Part shown: positions 53,609 through 62,668 of the stretch, piece after piece | Layout: every line of letters starts with the position of its first letter | Numbering within the stretch: position 1 is the stretch's first letter | NCBI RefSeq assembly: GCF_037478005.1 | Contig: NZ_CP144164.1 | Location: 868,001-932,000 of the forward strand | DNA: 64,000 bases | Direction: 5' to 3' | Source: Alteromonas sp. M12 | Lineage (GTDB): Bacteria > Pseudomonadota > Gammaproteobacteria > Enterobacterales > Alteromonadaceae | The notes under the pieces: model-generated | Told to the model about the DNA's origin: nothing | What the model saw: the letters and a program-made list of their open reading frames with translations, nothing else | Databases searched by the model: none | Program-made: the position numbers and the translations under genes

Positions 53609-56260
53609 ATGAATACGCCTTTTAACAGGTTTCCTCTCAAGCCAATTTCTTTAGCCATTTTAGTTGCTGTAACACTGCCAAGTGCGCCGTTATTTGCTCA
53701 GGATGCTTCCGAAGAAGACGTGATTGAGGAAGTTGTTGCTACCGGTACGCGCTTGAAAGGAACAGCTTCTGCTGTACTTCAGGAACGTAAAAACCAAGCT
53801 TTCGTAGCAGATATTCTCGGCGCTGAGCAAATATCCCGTACTGGTGATAGTGATGCTGCAGCAGCACTTCGTCGTGTAACCGGCCTTACGCTAGTGGATG
53901 GAAAATTCATCTATGTACGAGGTTTGGGTGAACGTTACTCAAGTACCCAGTTGAATGGGGCATCAGTTCCCAGTCCTGATCCGACTCGTTCAGTAATTCC
54001 TTTGGATTTATTCCCTGCAGATATTATTGAAAGTTTATCGGTACAGAAGTCCTTTTCACCTTCAATGCCTGCTGCCTTTGGTGGGGGGAATGTTGATATT
54101 CGCTTAAAATCCATTCCTACTGATTTTGTGTTTAACATCACAGGCAAATTAGGAACTAACACCGATAACTTTGATGATGCATATCAATACAACGGTGGTG
54201 GTGATGATTGGATGGGCGAGGATGACGGTACCCGTGCTGCACCGGATTCTTTTGTGGCGCTATGGGATAGCAAACAATTTTTAGACAATATTAGTACCAC
54301 TGAAGCCCGTGATCTGTTGAAAGAACTATATACTGACTATGATCCGGTTTTACAAAGTGTTGACCCTGATTATGGATTCAATTTGTCTTTGGGCAATAGC
54401 TTTGATTTAGATGACGATTGGCGTGTGGGTTTCTTGGTTACGGCAGGCTACGACAACTCATGGAATGTGAGTGAACAGTTTATTGGTGAGCAAGCCCAGC
54501 GAAGTGGGGATATTATTTCCTTTCCTCGTTACTTTGATGAAGTGGATGTAACCGAGCATAATGTTCGCTTCTCAGGTATGGCAAACTTTGGAATTGACTA
54601 TAACCGGAATCATCGTATTGATTTTTCTTCAGTCGCGTTAAATGACACTAATGATGCAATTAGTGAAAAAGTAGGTAATACCAACAACATCCAATTGAGT
54701 GATGGACAACGAGTTCGAGATTTCGAAGTTGTATACGAAGAGCGTCAGATGTGGTCTAACCAAATTCGTGGTAAACATACTTTTACTAATTTGGATTTTT
54801 TAGGCTTTGATTGGCAATATACTAAAAGTCGTTCAAGTCGATATGCACCAGGCACGATCAATACTCGATTCATCTTAACCGATGATAATGAAGACGGTGT
54901 GTATGATAAGCAAACTGAAAGTTCACTAACAAACGCAACTACAGCTGCACGTTATCAGTTCCAAAGACTTGATGATCGGGTTGAAAACTTGAGCTGGAAT
55001 CTTAACTACCCATATACCGTAGACCGTTTTGATATGGAATTTAAAGTGGGTGGCGATTTTGTCAGTAAAGCAAGAACAGCCGAAAACCGCAGATTCGATA
55101 TCAACACCCGTGGGTTTTCTGATAGCTCTGTACTAGCTGGTGGCGTATTCAACGAGATTCTTAGCGATGAGAACTTAGATGCTGCTGAACTTTCTTCTAT
55201 TCCGCTGTTGTCAGATACCACCATTGCTGGTGATGATTATGTGGCAGCGCAAAAGGTTGATGCTTACTATTTCGAAGCTGACATTTTCTTCGACAATACG
55301 TGGCGTATCAGTGGTGGAGTAAGATGGGAAGACTATCGTCAAGCAGTGGTTCCATTTGATCCCAAAAGCAATCAAATTGATTTGTCTGATGAAGACGACC
55401 GTTCTCAATTGGCATTCCAAGAAAGTGATTTCTACCCTGCATTGGCTGTCACTTATATTATGAGCGAGAAAGTTCAATTCAGAGCAAGTTACGGTGAAAC
55501 CGTCGTTCGTCCTGACACGCGCGAACTGGCGTCATCAACCTATATCGATCCGCTTACTGATTTCCCAATCGGTGGTACTCCTGGATTACGTACAACGCAA
55601 ATTAAAAACTACGATTTCCGTTGGGAGTGGTACTTAGATCAGGGTGACAACTTGTCTGTGGCGCTATTTTATAAAGACATGGATAGCCCGATTGAATCGG
55701 TTCAGTCACCTGCTCAGGATGGTCCGCCATTAGTGCGTATCGCCAATGCAGAGTCTGGTGAGCTGTATGGTGTCGAATTTGAATTCTTGAAAGGACTAGG
55801 GTTTATTGGAGATGGCGTTTGGGATAATTTATTTGTATCTGGAAACCTCACGTTAAGTGATTCTGAGATCCAATTAGACGGTCAAAATGTGGTTGAGCAA
55901 ACTGGTGTCTCTACTTCAGTAACTAACTTAACTCGTCGTTTAACCGGTCACTCTGAATACGTGGTAAATACCCAAATCGGTTTTGACTCTGATAACGGTG
56001 AGCATTCAGCGTCTTTGGTTTACAACGTGTTTGGTGAGCGTATTCTAATTCCTGGTATAGATGGATTTGACGACAGCTATGAGCAGCCGTTTCACTCCTT
56101 GGATTTAGTTTATACTTACTATCCAAACTTCAACACAACAGTGAAGTTTAAAGTTCAAAACATGCTAAACCAACAAAAAGACATTGAATTCGAGAATACC
56201 TTGTTACGTTCAGAAACTAAGGGCTCTAGCGTTAATTTATCGCTTAAATACGAATTTTAA
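53609..56260 (+). CDS. TonB-dependent receptor, partner of the upstream lipoprotein
   Basis: This 883-residue outer-membrane receptor has a signal peptide (about 1-30), a TonB-box region (E-E-V-V-A-T-G-T-R), and a plug domain with Q-I-S-R-T-G-D-S-D-A-A-A-A-L-R-R-V-T-G-L-T-L, Y-V-R-G-L-G-E-R-Y-S-S-T and A-F-G-G-G-N-V-D-I-R. A large barrel ends in L-S-L-K-Y-E-F. GAGG precedes the ATG at 53609; an ATG 12 bases upstream is less likely. This receptor family is typical of Alteromonadales and Bacteroidetes and is paired with lipoproteins like the one upstream. Its ligand is unknown. It may be co-transcribed from the Pho-boxed promoter. Confidence 0.88.
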   Translation: MNTPFNRFPLKPISLAILVAVTLPSAPLFAQDASEEDVIEEVVATGTRLKGTASAVLQERKNQAFVADILGAEQISRTGDSDAAAALRRVTGLTLVDGKFIYVRGLGERYSSTQLNGASVPSPDPTRSVIPLDLFPADIIESLSVQKSFSPSMPAAFGGGNVDIRLKSIPTDFVFNITGKLGTNTDNFDDAYQYNGGGDDWMGEDDGTRAAPDSFVALWDSKQFLDNISTTEARDLLKELYTDYDPVLQSVDPDYGFNLSLGNSFDLDDDWRVGFLVTAGYDNSWNVSEQFIGEQAQRSGDIISFPRYFDEVDVTEHNVRFSGMANFGIDYNRNHRIDFSSVALNDTNDAISEKVGNTNNIQLSDGQRVRDFEVVYEERQMWSNQIRGKHTFTNLDFLGFDWQYTKSRSSRYAPGTINTRFILTDDNEDGVYDKQTESSLTNATTAARYQFQRLDDRVENLSWNLNYPYTVDRFDMEFKVGGDFVSKARTAENRRFDINTRGFSDSSVLAGGVFNEILSDENLDAAELSSIPLLSDTTIAGDDYVAAQKVDAYYFEADIFFDNTWRISGGVRWEDYRQAVVPFDPKSNQIDLSDEDDRSQLAFQESDFYPALAVTYIMSEKVQFRASYGETVVRPDTRELASSTYIDPLTDFPIGGTPGLRTTQIKNYDFRWEWYLDQGDNLSVALFYKDMDSPIESVQSPAQDGPPLVRIANAESGELYGVEFEFLKGLGFIGDGVWDNLFVSGNLTLSDSEIQLDGQNVVEQTGVSTSVTNLTRRLTGHSEYVVNTQIGFDSDNGEHSASLVYNVFGERILIPGIDGFDDSYEQPFHSLDLVYTYYPNFNTTVKFKVQNMLNQQKDIEFENTLLRSETKGSSVNLSLKYEF

Positions 56261-56279
56261 GTTGTTCTTTAAAGCTAAC

Positions 56280-56305
56280 AAAGCCGCTTCTTTAGCGGCT
56301 TTTTT
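56280..56305 (+). terminator. Rho-independent terminator after the TonB receptor
   Basis: The stem AAAGCCGCT / AGCGGCTTT with a 5-nt loop is followed by a T-run and starts 19 nt after the stop codon. Confidence 0.88.
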
Positions 56306-56350
56306 ATTGGCTATTATTTGTCGTTTGGATTTAGTTTGGTGGGTGTTTTC

Positions 56351-56508
56351 CATGGCCTGGAGGCCATGCTACCGCCCGATGATAGATCTCCATGGCCTAA
56401 AGGCCATGCTACAAGGGGGATTTGGGTAGAATTTGTAGGTCGGGCTTTATTCCGATGAGAGGTTTTGCCGCCAGATGAACGGTTTCCATGGCCTAAAGGC
56501 CGTGCTAC
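56351..56508 (-). repeat. Cluster of REP-like elements, second locus
   Basis: Three copies of the same A-type element seen at 28.4-29.3 kb lie at 56351-56372, 56391-56412 and 56487-56508, with GTAG on the minus strand and the palindrome CATGGCCTTTAGGCCATG. A third type on the plus strand at 56435-56456 has GTAG followed by TCGG-GCTTTATT-CCGA. They sit between convergent genes, like the large array. Confidence 0.82.
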
Positions 56509-56520
56509 AGGTTGGTTACA

Positions 56521-58119
56521 TCAAGACATGGTACCGCTAACAATGGGTTCAAAGGCGGTCAGGCTATCCATCAGTGTGCTATTTCCCAACCCATTAGATG
56601 GGAACAAACTACTAAAATTACCTTGTTCACCGTGTAACGCCATGTAATTCAAAATGACGGTTTCTACCAACAAATTAACATTGTTAGCCGCTGGGGTCGC
56701 GGCGGTTTCCACAGACGCATCGCTGCGCATATAACCAATTTGTTGATGTTGTGCTTGTTGTTCAGTGGTTGCGCCTATGAGTTGTGGCGTGCCGTTGGGG
56801 TTGTACACCAAAAAGAAAGATGCCGCAGTTGATGAATTATCACCAGTCCAAACCCCTTTGCCTCGGCCGTCCACTGAATCGTCGATCATTCCGTTACTCG
56901 AAACTGAGCCGTCACTACAAACGTACATCATTAGCGGCACGCCTACGCGCGCAGCGTACTCCAGGCAGGCTCCCATGCAGCGTCCCGCTCGTAAATCTCG
57001 TGTTTCACCGACCATGCGATTGCCAGTGTGATAATCAAACCCACCCATAGTAATAGTGCCAGCCCCGGCAAAGCCGTTGATCACTAGTTTCATTACGGCC
57101 GCAGTTTTTCGGAATTCACTATCACTGTCGAACTCTTGCTGGGTGAAAATCCCAGATGGACCAACGATGTCGCCATCTAATTCAGGATCAAGTGACGACG
57201 GATCGCCGAAGCGGTCGGTAATATCTGCACTTTTCACGTAACCACAACGCACCAAATCTTTGATCACATCATCGGTGGTAATTTGCGTGTTCACTCTGTC
57301 CAACTTCATGTCACTGATACGTTGAATCGACTCCATGACTGCTACTGAGTCTTGCTGGCTCAATAGTCCAACTAAATCTCCAGTATCCACTAACCCGGTT
57401 ACATCAGAGGGACGGTCGACTTTAGTTGGACGCTTTGCAGTATCTATCATTGATGCCGGTGACATACTATTGCCACCTGAATCAGAATTACGAGAGCCAA
57501 TTAAGGTCAATAGAGAACCATCGGCGCCCACTTGGTTAATCCCGTACATAGGATTATGTGGATTATTACCGGTATCGTTTTCGGAACGTGCCGGTATCAC
57601 TGCACCGTTAATATTGGCGCGATTTGCCGGATTTACTTTTTCTAAGATACCGCGCAAATAAGCACTATCAGCGTGAAAAGCTAAGCCCAGTTCATTGTTG
57701 ATAAAATCACTTAAACCAGAGGTTGGGTTCATGATTGAAGGCACCATATCACCTGGTAAACCTAATTTACTGTAGCCACCGGTGCTAAGGAAATCCATTT
57801 GCCCGCCACGACCGCCAACCAGCACATTGGAGCCTGCGATATTTGCTCCGCCAGCTAGATCGAAACAAATAAACGGAATTTTTCCCGCTCCTTGGGTTGC
57901 TATACCACAACTGGCTTTTAATGCCTCTAAATCACTGGATAACGCGGCATTGGCTTTTTTAGGGTTGGCAAACATACTAAATACTGATCCTGCCATTACC
58001 GAGCCTAAACCTGCAGTAAAACCTTGAGAAATAAACTCGCGACGCGTAACCGGCTTAGCGTGATCATCGTGCAGCAGAGGAGCATCGGTGGATAAATTGT
58101 CAAACTTAGTTTTCTTCAT
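56521..58119 (-). CDS. Tat-exported DUF1501-like protein
   Basis: This 532-residue protein carries a twin-arginine signal (T-R-R-E-F-I-S-Q-G-F, about residues 25-35, then a hydrophobic stretch to A-N-A). The body resembles DUF1501 proteins, which have an alkaline-phosphatase/sulfatase-like fold: F-I-C-F-D-L-A-G-G-A-N, G-A-V-I-P-A-R-S-E-N-D-T-G, and M-G-G-F-D-Y-H-T-G. Tat export suggests folding, perhaps with metal, before secretion. It is the last gene of the minus-strand cytochrome operon, 23 bp after the LamG-cytochrome gene. Role unknown. Confidence 0.75.
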   Translation of the reverse strand: MKKTKFDNLSTDAPLLHDDHAKPVTRREFISQGFTAGLGSVMAGSVFSMFANPKKANAALSSDLEALKASCGIATQGAGKIPFICFDLAGGANIAGSNVLVGGRGGQMDFLSTGGYSKLGLPGDMVPSIMNPTSGLSDFINNELGLAFHADSAYLRGILEKVNPANRANINGAVIPARSENDTGNNPHNPMYGINQVGADGSLLTLIGSRNSDSGGNSMSPASMIDTAKRPTKVDRPSDVTGLVDTGDLVGLLSQQDSVAVMESIQRISDMKLDRVNTQITTDDVIKDLVRCGYVKSADITDRFGDPSSLDPELDGDIVGPSGIFTQQEFDSDSEFRKTAAVMKLVINGFAGAGTITMGGFDYHTGNRMVGETRDLRAGRCMGACLEYAARVGVPLMMYVCSDGSVSSNGMIDDSVDGRGKGVWTGDNSSTAASFFLVYNPNGTPQLIGATTEQQAQHQQIGYMRSDASVETAATPAANNVNLLVETVILNYMALHGEQGNFSSLFPSNGLGNSTLMDSLTAFEPIVSGTMS

Positions 58120-58142
58120 TTTATTTACCTAAAACTCTCTGC

Positions 58143-60611
58143 TTATTGAATGAGTATCGCTGCGCTACCAATGGTGGCGGCACATGTCGCTTTTACAATA
58201 GTTTGGGTGTAAGTGGCGTTACATACTTTATCGCCACTACAATCGGAAAGAGTGTCGATTAAATTATTTAATTCGTTGCTCACCTCATCTCTTTGCGGCT
58301 GGGTAGCAATGTTGTTACCAATTGTTTTGTCTAATAATGGCGTTAGAATAAGGTTGCGATCTTGCTCGATAAAGGCTGTATTTGCAGGTTGAGTGAAATC
58401 AAAACCGCTAAAATAGCTTGCCCGTAAACTGCTATTTTCGACTAATTGATCACAGTACTTAATTGCCATTTGTGTCACTGCCATTTGGTTTGATGCCAAG
58501 TAGCTATCAATATTTGTGACGCTAGGAAGCTGCTGTTTGAGCTTTTCAAAGGATGCTTTTACTGCGGCGTTACTTGTCGGCACGCCCGTTACCACTGACA
58601 TGCTGGCATTGATTTCAGCAAAGTTACGCACGCCTATATCAGATTGAGGCTCTAAATCTGCAGGTAATGCCGCTGCAGGCGGATCGGCTTCTATTACTAC
58701 ATTTGTGGCACTGCCAAGTTGCTCGAAAGTCAGGAAAAACTCATCAGCTTCAGGGCTTTTTTCAATTGCCACTGTGGTCCCTAGAGAAGACAGGGCTTGA
58801 CCTTCACCCGTGATGTAATCGCCATCGGTGATTGTCACATCTAAATTCTGGAAAACCTGACCTGTAGTCGCTTCACGTCCGTTAATACCAATACGCATAC
58901 CTTGTATAGGAACCGTTGAAATAGTCGCATTGTCATCCAAGCTAATGAAAAACGGTTCTGCAAATAAATAACTGTAACTATCAAATTGACTAACTTCGAG
59001 TACCACATAACTTTGTGCTATGCCTGTGTGCTGAGTAACGTTAAATAAGAGGAAAAACTTTTGGCCGATACCGGCTGCGAAATTTTGCGCTATTTGTTCT
59101 GATGTTAAGGTTCGATTGTGCACAGCTACCATGCGTATTGAACCCGCCCATGGAATATCACTGGATACTTCGTTACCTAAAACAAAGGCATAGGTGTCGT
59201 TCCATTCGTTAAAATTACCTACTTCTACATTATCTGTCACGCCGGAGTGCATGCCATTTACGTAGATTTGGCGACCATTTATTTGATCATATGTAATCAC
59301 CACATGTTGCAAACTAGATTGCAGTAATTCGTCAGCATCAGCTGTGGATAATGCAGTTTCACCATTGGCGTCAGTATTACTTGTTCTAAGTAAATAATCA
59401 TAATTGTATAGAGTCTGACCAAGAGTGAAGTTACGTGTTTGAGAGCCACCTGAATAACTGATTATGCGGGCTGGACCTTCTTGGGTTACGTTCGCAGGAA
59501 CGACCCAAGCTTCAATTGACATTTCACCTGTGGCGGTCAGCAGAGTGTGCAACTTTTTGCTACTAGCAGTGCTTCCTTGGGCTTTGCCATTTACCATTTG
59601 TAGCCCCCATCCGCCAATCCATGAAACATCGCCACTGAGGGTTAAATCAATCGCCGGTTCCACGCCACTGGTGTCAAAAGCCGTCGTTCCTGTGCCGGTT
59701 TTAAATTCCCACTTGGCAATTAGGTCATTTTCGAATCGTCCACCACCTGTGGCTAAGGTACCTTCGAATAACGTTAGGGCTTGGCTGTTTACTAATTCGG
59801 GGGCTAGTTCGGTTATATCTATGCCATCAGCCATGGCTTGGATAGCCGCACTTAACTCACTGGCATCACTGCTACAGTTACTCCAGCAGTTATGGAACTC
59901 ATCTCTGAGTCGGCCGACAAAACGCGAAGACTCAGGAGTATCTAAACTGATTCTGGCTTTCGAGGCTTGGTAAGCTTCGTCTATATCGCTAGATGCAAAA
60001 TAAGGTGATATAGGAATCGTTGCTGAATTGGTGTGACAACTGGCACAGTAGGTTTCTAATAATGGGTGCACTGTTGCTGCAAATAAGCCACTGTCTTCAG
60101 GAAAGTTTTTATTTGCTCCTGGAGATTTCTGAGCGGGTGCTTCTAGTTGAATCTTATTCGCACTGACATCATTATCGGCCCAATTCGCTATCCAAGTAGT
60201 CATAATATCTGCACAGGCAGATGGACTTGCCAACCAACAATTGTGACCACCGGCAACTTTAGTGACCAAGGTTGAGGTTTCTGGCTCGTCTAAATTAACC
60301 AACGGGTTAGTGGCGGAATAGGCAAGGTTAATATCATCCGCTCTAACAAATTCCGGTGATTGACCTCTTTCAACGTGACAAGCACCGCAGCGCTCTGCGC
60401 TACTAATATTGTCCCATAAATTAAGTTTGTAGCGCTGCACATCGTCAGTATTTGCTGGTGGCCCTGAATAAGTCTCGCCGGGTTGAGAAACTAGCGGTGG
60501 AGTCGGGTTTTGTTCAACTTTTGCTGCGCTGCCACCACAAGCATTGAGCACTAGGGTTAGTAACGCAGTCAATCCAAGTTGTTGTATTCGGGAGGGAAAT
60601 AATAACCTCAT
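58143..60611 (-). CDS. LamG-domain c-type cytochrome lipoprotein
   Basis: This 822-residue lipoprotein (lipobox L-N-A-C, Cys near 25) has two c-type haem motifs, C-G-A-C-H (about residue 75) and C-A-S-C-H (about 193). Each is followed by an H-N-C-W segment, so they look like two short cytochrome modules. A LamG/concanavalin-like domain (about 290-500) follows, with W-E/K-F-K-T-G-T-G-T-T-A-F-D-T-S-G-V-E-P. The C-terminal region has no recognised domain and contains several cysteines. It starts two bases after the stop of the upstream cytochrome gene. An electron-transfer or surface-binding role is inferred from the parts. Confidence 0.8.
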   Translation of the reverse strand: MRLLFPSRIQQLGLTALLTLVLNACGGSAAKVEQNPTPPLVSQPGETYSGPPANTDDVQRYKLNLWDNISSAERCGACHVERGQSPEFVRADDINLAYSATNPLVNLDEPETSTLVTKVAGGHNCWLASPSACADIMTTWIANWADNDVSANKIQLEAPAQKSPGANKNFPEDSGLFAATVHPLLETYCASCHTNSATIPISPYFASSDIDEAYQASKARISLDTPESSRFVGRLRDEFHNCWSNCSSDASELSAAIQAMADGIDITELAPELVNSQALTLFEGTLATGGGRFENDLIAKWEFKTGTGTTAFDTSGVEPAIDLTLSGDVSWIGGWGLQMVNGKAQGSTASSKKLHTLLTATGEMSIEAWVVPANVTQEGPARIISYSGGSQTRNFTLGQTLYNYDYLLRTSNTDANGETALSTADADELLQSSLQHVVITYDQINGRQIYVNGMHSGVTDNVEVGNFNEWNDTYAFVLGNEVSSDIPWAGSIRMVAVHNRTLTSEQIAQNFAAGIGQKFFLLFNVTQHTGIAQSYVVLEVSQFDSYSYLFAEPFFISLDDNATISTVPIQGMRIGINGREATTGQVFQNLDVTITDGDYITGEGQALSSLGTTVAIEKSPEADEFFLTFEQLGSATNVVIEADPPAAALPADLEPQSDIGVRNFAEINASMSVVTGVPTSNAAVKASFEKLKQQLPSVTNIDSYLASNQMAVTQMAIKYCDQLVENSSLRASYFSGFDFTQPANTAFIEQDRNLILTPLLDKTIGNNIATQPQRDEVSNELNNLIDTLSDCSGDKVCNATYTQTIVKATCAATIGSAAILIQ

Positions 60612-60613
60612 AT

Positions 60614-61867
60614 TTAGCTCCCTTTACAGTAATTAGCGGCATCGGCAAATACCCGTTTAATCTGATATCCACTTCCTTCGAAGTTATCCACCATTGCATC
60701 TACTTGTGCCCAATCTTCACTGTCTTGTGGTGCGCGCAAGCATACATTTTGAAAGACTTTTTTAACCTGACATTGAGAAAATTGTGCGCTGTGGGCAAGT
60801 TCTTGGCCCATGCTTTTAGCACCGTATCCACTACCTGGAAGACTCGCATCCCAACCCAAGTTTTTATTTAAACCTGCTCGCCAATAGTTGTCCCATTTGT
60901 CATCTTGAATCATAAATCCATAGGGGAAGTTATTGCCATTGATTTGGTGTTTAGCGGTGACTCTTGAACCGGTTTCTGGATCTACTTGACCCTCTGTGTT
61001 GTAACTTAAGCTGCCGTTTAAACCGTCAGGGTCGGTTTCGCTATCGTAGTTATATTCATAATACGCAAATGCCTGCGCTAAGGGATCCATTCCAGAGTGA
61101 CAGCCAATACAGGAATTTAAAAATATTCGGCTATCACCACCGGGGCTTCGACTCACATCCTGTCGAATGCGATCAGGCACGCGGCTGGTGTCTTTCACGC
61201 CTTCCAAATCTGTGCATAAATGATTGATCAGGGTAAATCGGAACATGGCCCGATTCGTCCCGTCTTTGAAGAATGATTTTGCCGCAGCCCTGGTGGTTAA
61301 CACCCCTGCGGTAGCACCTTCTGGTAATCCTGTGACCGCGGTTTGTGTCGTAGCAACTAGGCCGTCTTTGAGGTCAATCTCTTGATCCTCTAATGCCTGA
61401 TAATGGGCGTTGTTATCTATGCCGTATGCAGGAATATCGAGTGTATTGTCGCCGACGTAAAGAATATTACCGCTTAATAACAAACGAAAATCTACATCAT
61501 CCCTAGCCATGCCTATAACGGTTGCCGTGTAGTCATTCAAAGGTGCAAAAACGTCAGCTTCTTCATTCGTCCAAGGAGTCACCCAGTTTTTCAGGGTAAC
61601 ATTGTAAAAAGCCGAATTATCCATGGCTAAATAGGCGGCCTCTGAATTTTTTCCTTGCTCAATCAAACTGCTCATCTGTTCGAGAGTATTAGAGGTCGCT
61701 GGCACGCCCGTTAGGCGATTGTGCATGCGCTGAGCTTGTTCGGTGGGGCCAGCAAAAACACTCATGCTGAAGCACATAAGGGATAATGAAGCCCAACCAA
61801 AAAAGTGTCTAGTTAGTTTTTGCAGGAGGAATCTATACTCTCCCTTTTCTGATATTGCTGTTTCCAA
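60614..61867 (-). CDS. Exported cytochrome c-like protein (one haem motif)
   Basis: This is a protein of about 417 residues. The frame is open from 61993, but the TTG at 61867 is chosen because GAGGAG lies seven bases before it and a signal-like hydrophobic stretch (W-A-S-L-S-L-M-C-F-S-M-S-V-F-A-G) follows. One haem motif, S-C-I-G-C-H-S-G-M-D-P, is visible in the middle. The N-terminal half contains L-S-G-N-I-L-Y-V-G and has no family I recognise. The C-terminal part has cysteines in Q-C-Q-V-K-K-V and V-C-L-R. It is the first gene of the three-gene operon. The C-I-G-C-H-S-G-M-D-P style is reminiscent of planctomycete-type cytochrome domains. Confidence 0.75.
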   Translation of the reverse strand: METAISEKGEYRFLLQKLTRHFFGWASLSLMCFSMSVFAGPTEQAQRMHNRLTGVPATSNTLEQMSSLIEQGKNSEAAYLAMDNSAFYNVTLKNWVTPWTNEEADVFAPLNDYTATVIGMARDDVDFRLLLSGNILYVGDNTLDIPAYGIDNNAHYQALEDQEIDLKDGLVATTQTAVTGLPEGATAGVLTTRAAAKSFFKDGTNRAMFRFTLINHLCTDLEGVKDTSRVPDRIRQDVSRSPGGDSRIFLNSCIGCHSGMDPLAQAFAYYEYNYDSETDPDGLNGSLSYNTEGQVDPETGSRVTAKHQINGNNFPYGFMIQDDKWDNYWRAGLNKNLGWDASLPGSGYGAKSMGQELAHSAQFSQCQVKKVFQNVCLRAPQDSEDWAQVDAMVDNFEGSGYQIKRVFADAANYCKGS

Positions 61868-62668
61868 GCTGGCGCTCCTCAATACGATACATCTAAAAAT
61901 AGTCGAATTTGCCAGCAAGGGTAAATATGACAGTCTACTATTGGGTGTTAATTTTAATACCCAAATTACTTTTGGATTAAACAAGCTCAACAAATTATGA
62001 GGTTGTTTTTCAGATGGTCCACTCCTAAATAACCTTACGAATTCAGTTGCTCAACTTCACATCTTGAACCTAAGTTGTTGATCTTAAGCTAAGTAGCAGT
62101 TTTTAGGCCAGCTCAGTGATTACCGGCATTTGAGACTATTGTTTAGACTCCACTGGCAGCAGAAGCAATAAATTAGTCTTTATAGCACTACACAAAATAT
62201 TAAAAGTATTTACTTTATCAACATAGTGCTATGAAAAAATAACAGAAAAACAGTAAGATACTGCATATTGATGACGAGTTTGATGGCGTGTTGAATCCGC
62301 TACACTCATTATAGCGTTAGCGCTGCATAGCGTTTTTATTCGTTTTTTATCGCTGTTTTATTCGCCCAGTGGATTCAATTAAGGTATTAAAAACTATCAC
62401 TATGCATCAATCCTTAAATTGTTTTGTTAATCACTTAATGAAACACTTTAGCCCATAGAATACCGTTGAATTGTGGTTCAAATTAAATTGAACGAAGGAT
62501 GTATTAACTGGTATCGGCGAGTTGTCGTGAAGCAGAGACAGTTTAAAGTTTTATGCTTACGATGGATAATTAATACTTTTGAGCTCCACAGAGCTTGAGT
62601 AAATAGTTAACACTCTAATCCAGTTGCGAAACAGTTAGTTTCCAACAAATGAAGGTTCAGCGATATTT
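61868..62668. other. 801-bp divergent intergenic region, no gene seen
   Basis: It separates the cytochrome operon from the HzsA-like gene, so it must hold both promoters. I see a 9-bp inverted repeat ATAGCACTA / TAGTGCTAT (62182-62190 and 62224-62232, 33 nt apart) and the TAGCG-rich stretch near 62314-62335, but no recognised regulator site. A lone CTGTCAT on the minus strand near 61926 is only half a Pho box. Open frames here are short and lack ribosome-binding sites. Confidence 0.5.

Noticed and set aside
56765..57661. Several plus-strand frames of 88-108 residues
   Set aside because: They are shadows of the DUF1501-like gene in other frames.
61919..61932. CTGTCAT on the minus strand upstream of the cytochrome operon
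   Set aside because: Only one half-site matches; the other half and the -10 spacing are missing, so Pho control of this operon is not supported.
62402..62458. 18-codon open frame in the long divergent gap
   Set aside because: No ribosome-binding site and no recognisable sequence; chance occurrence is likely.
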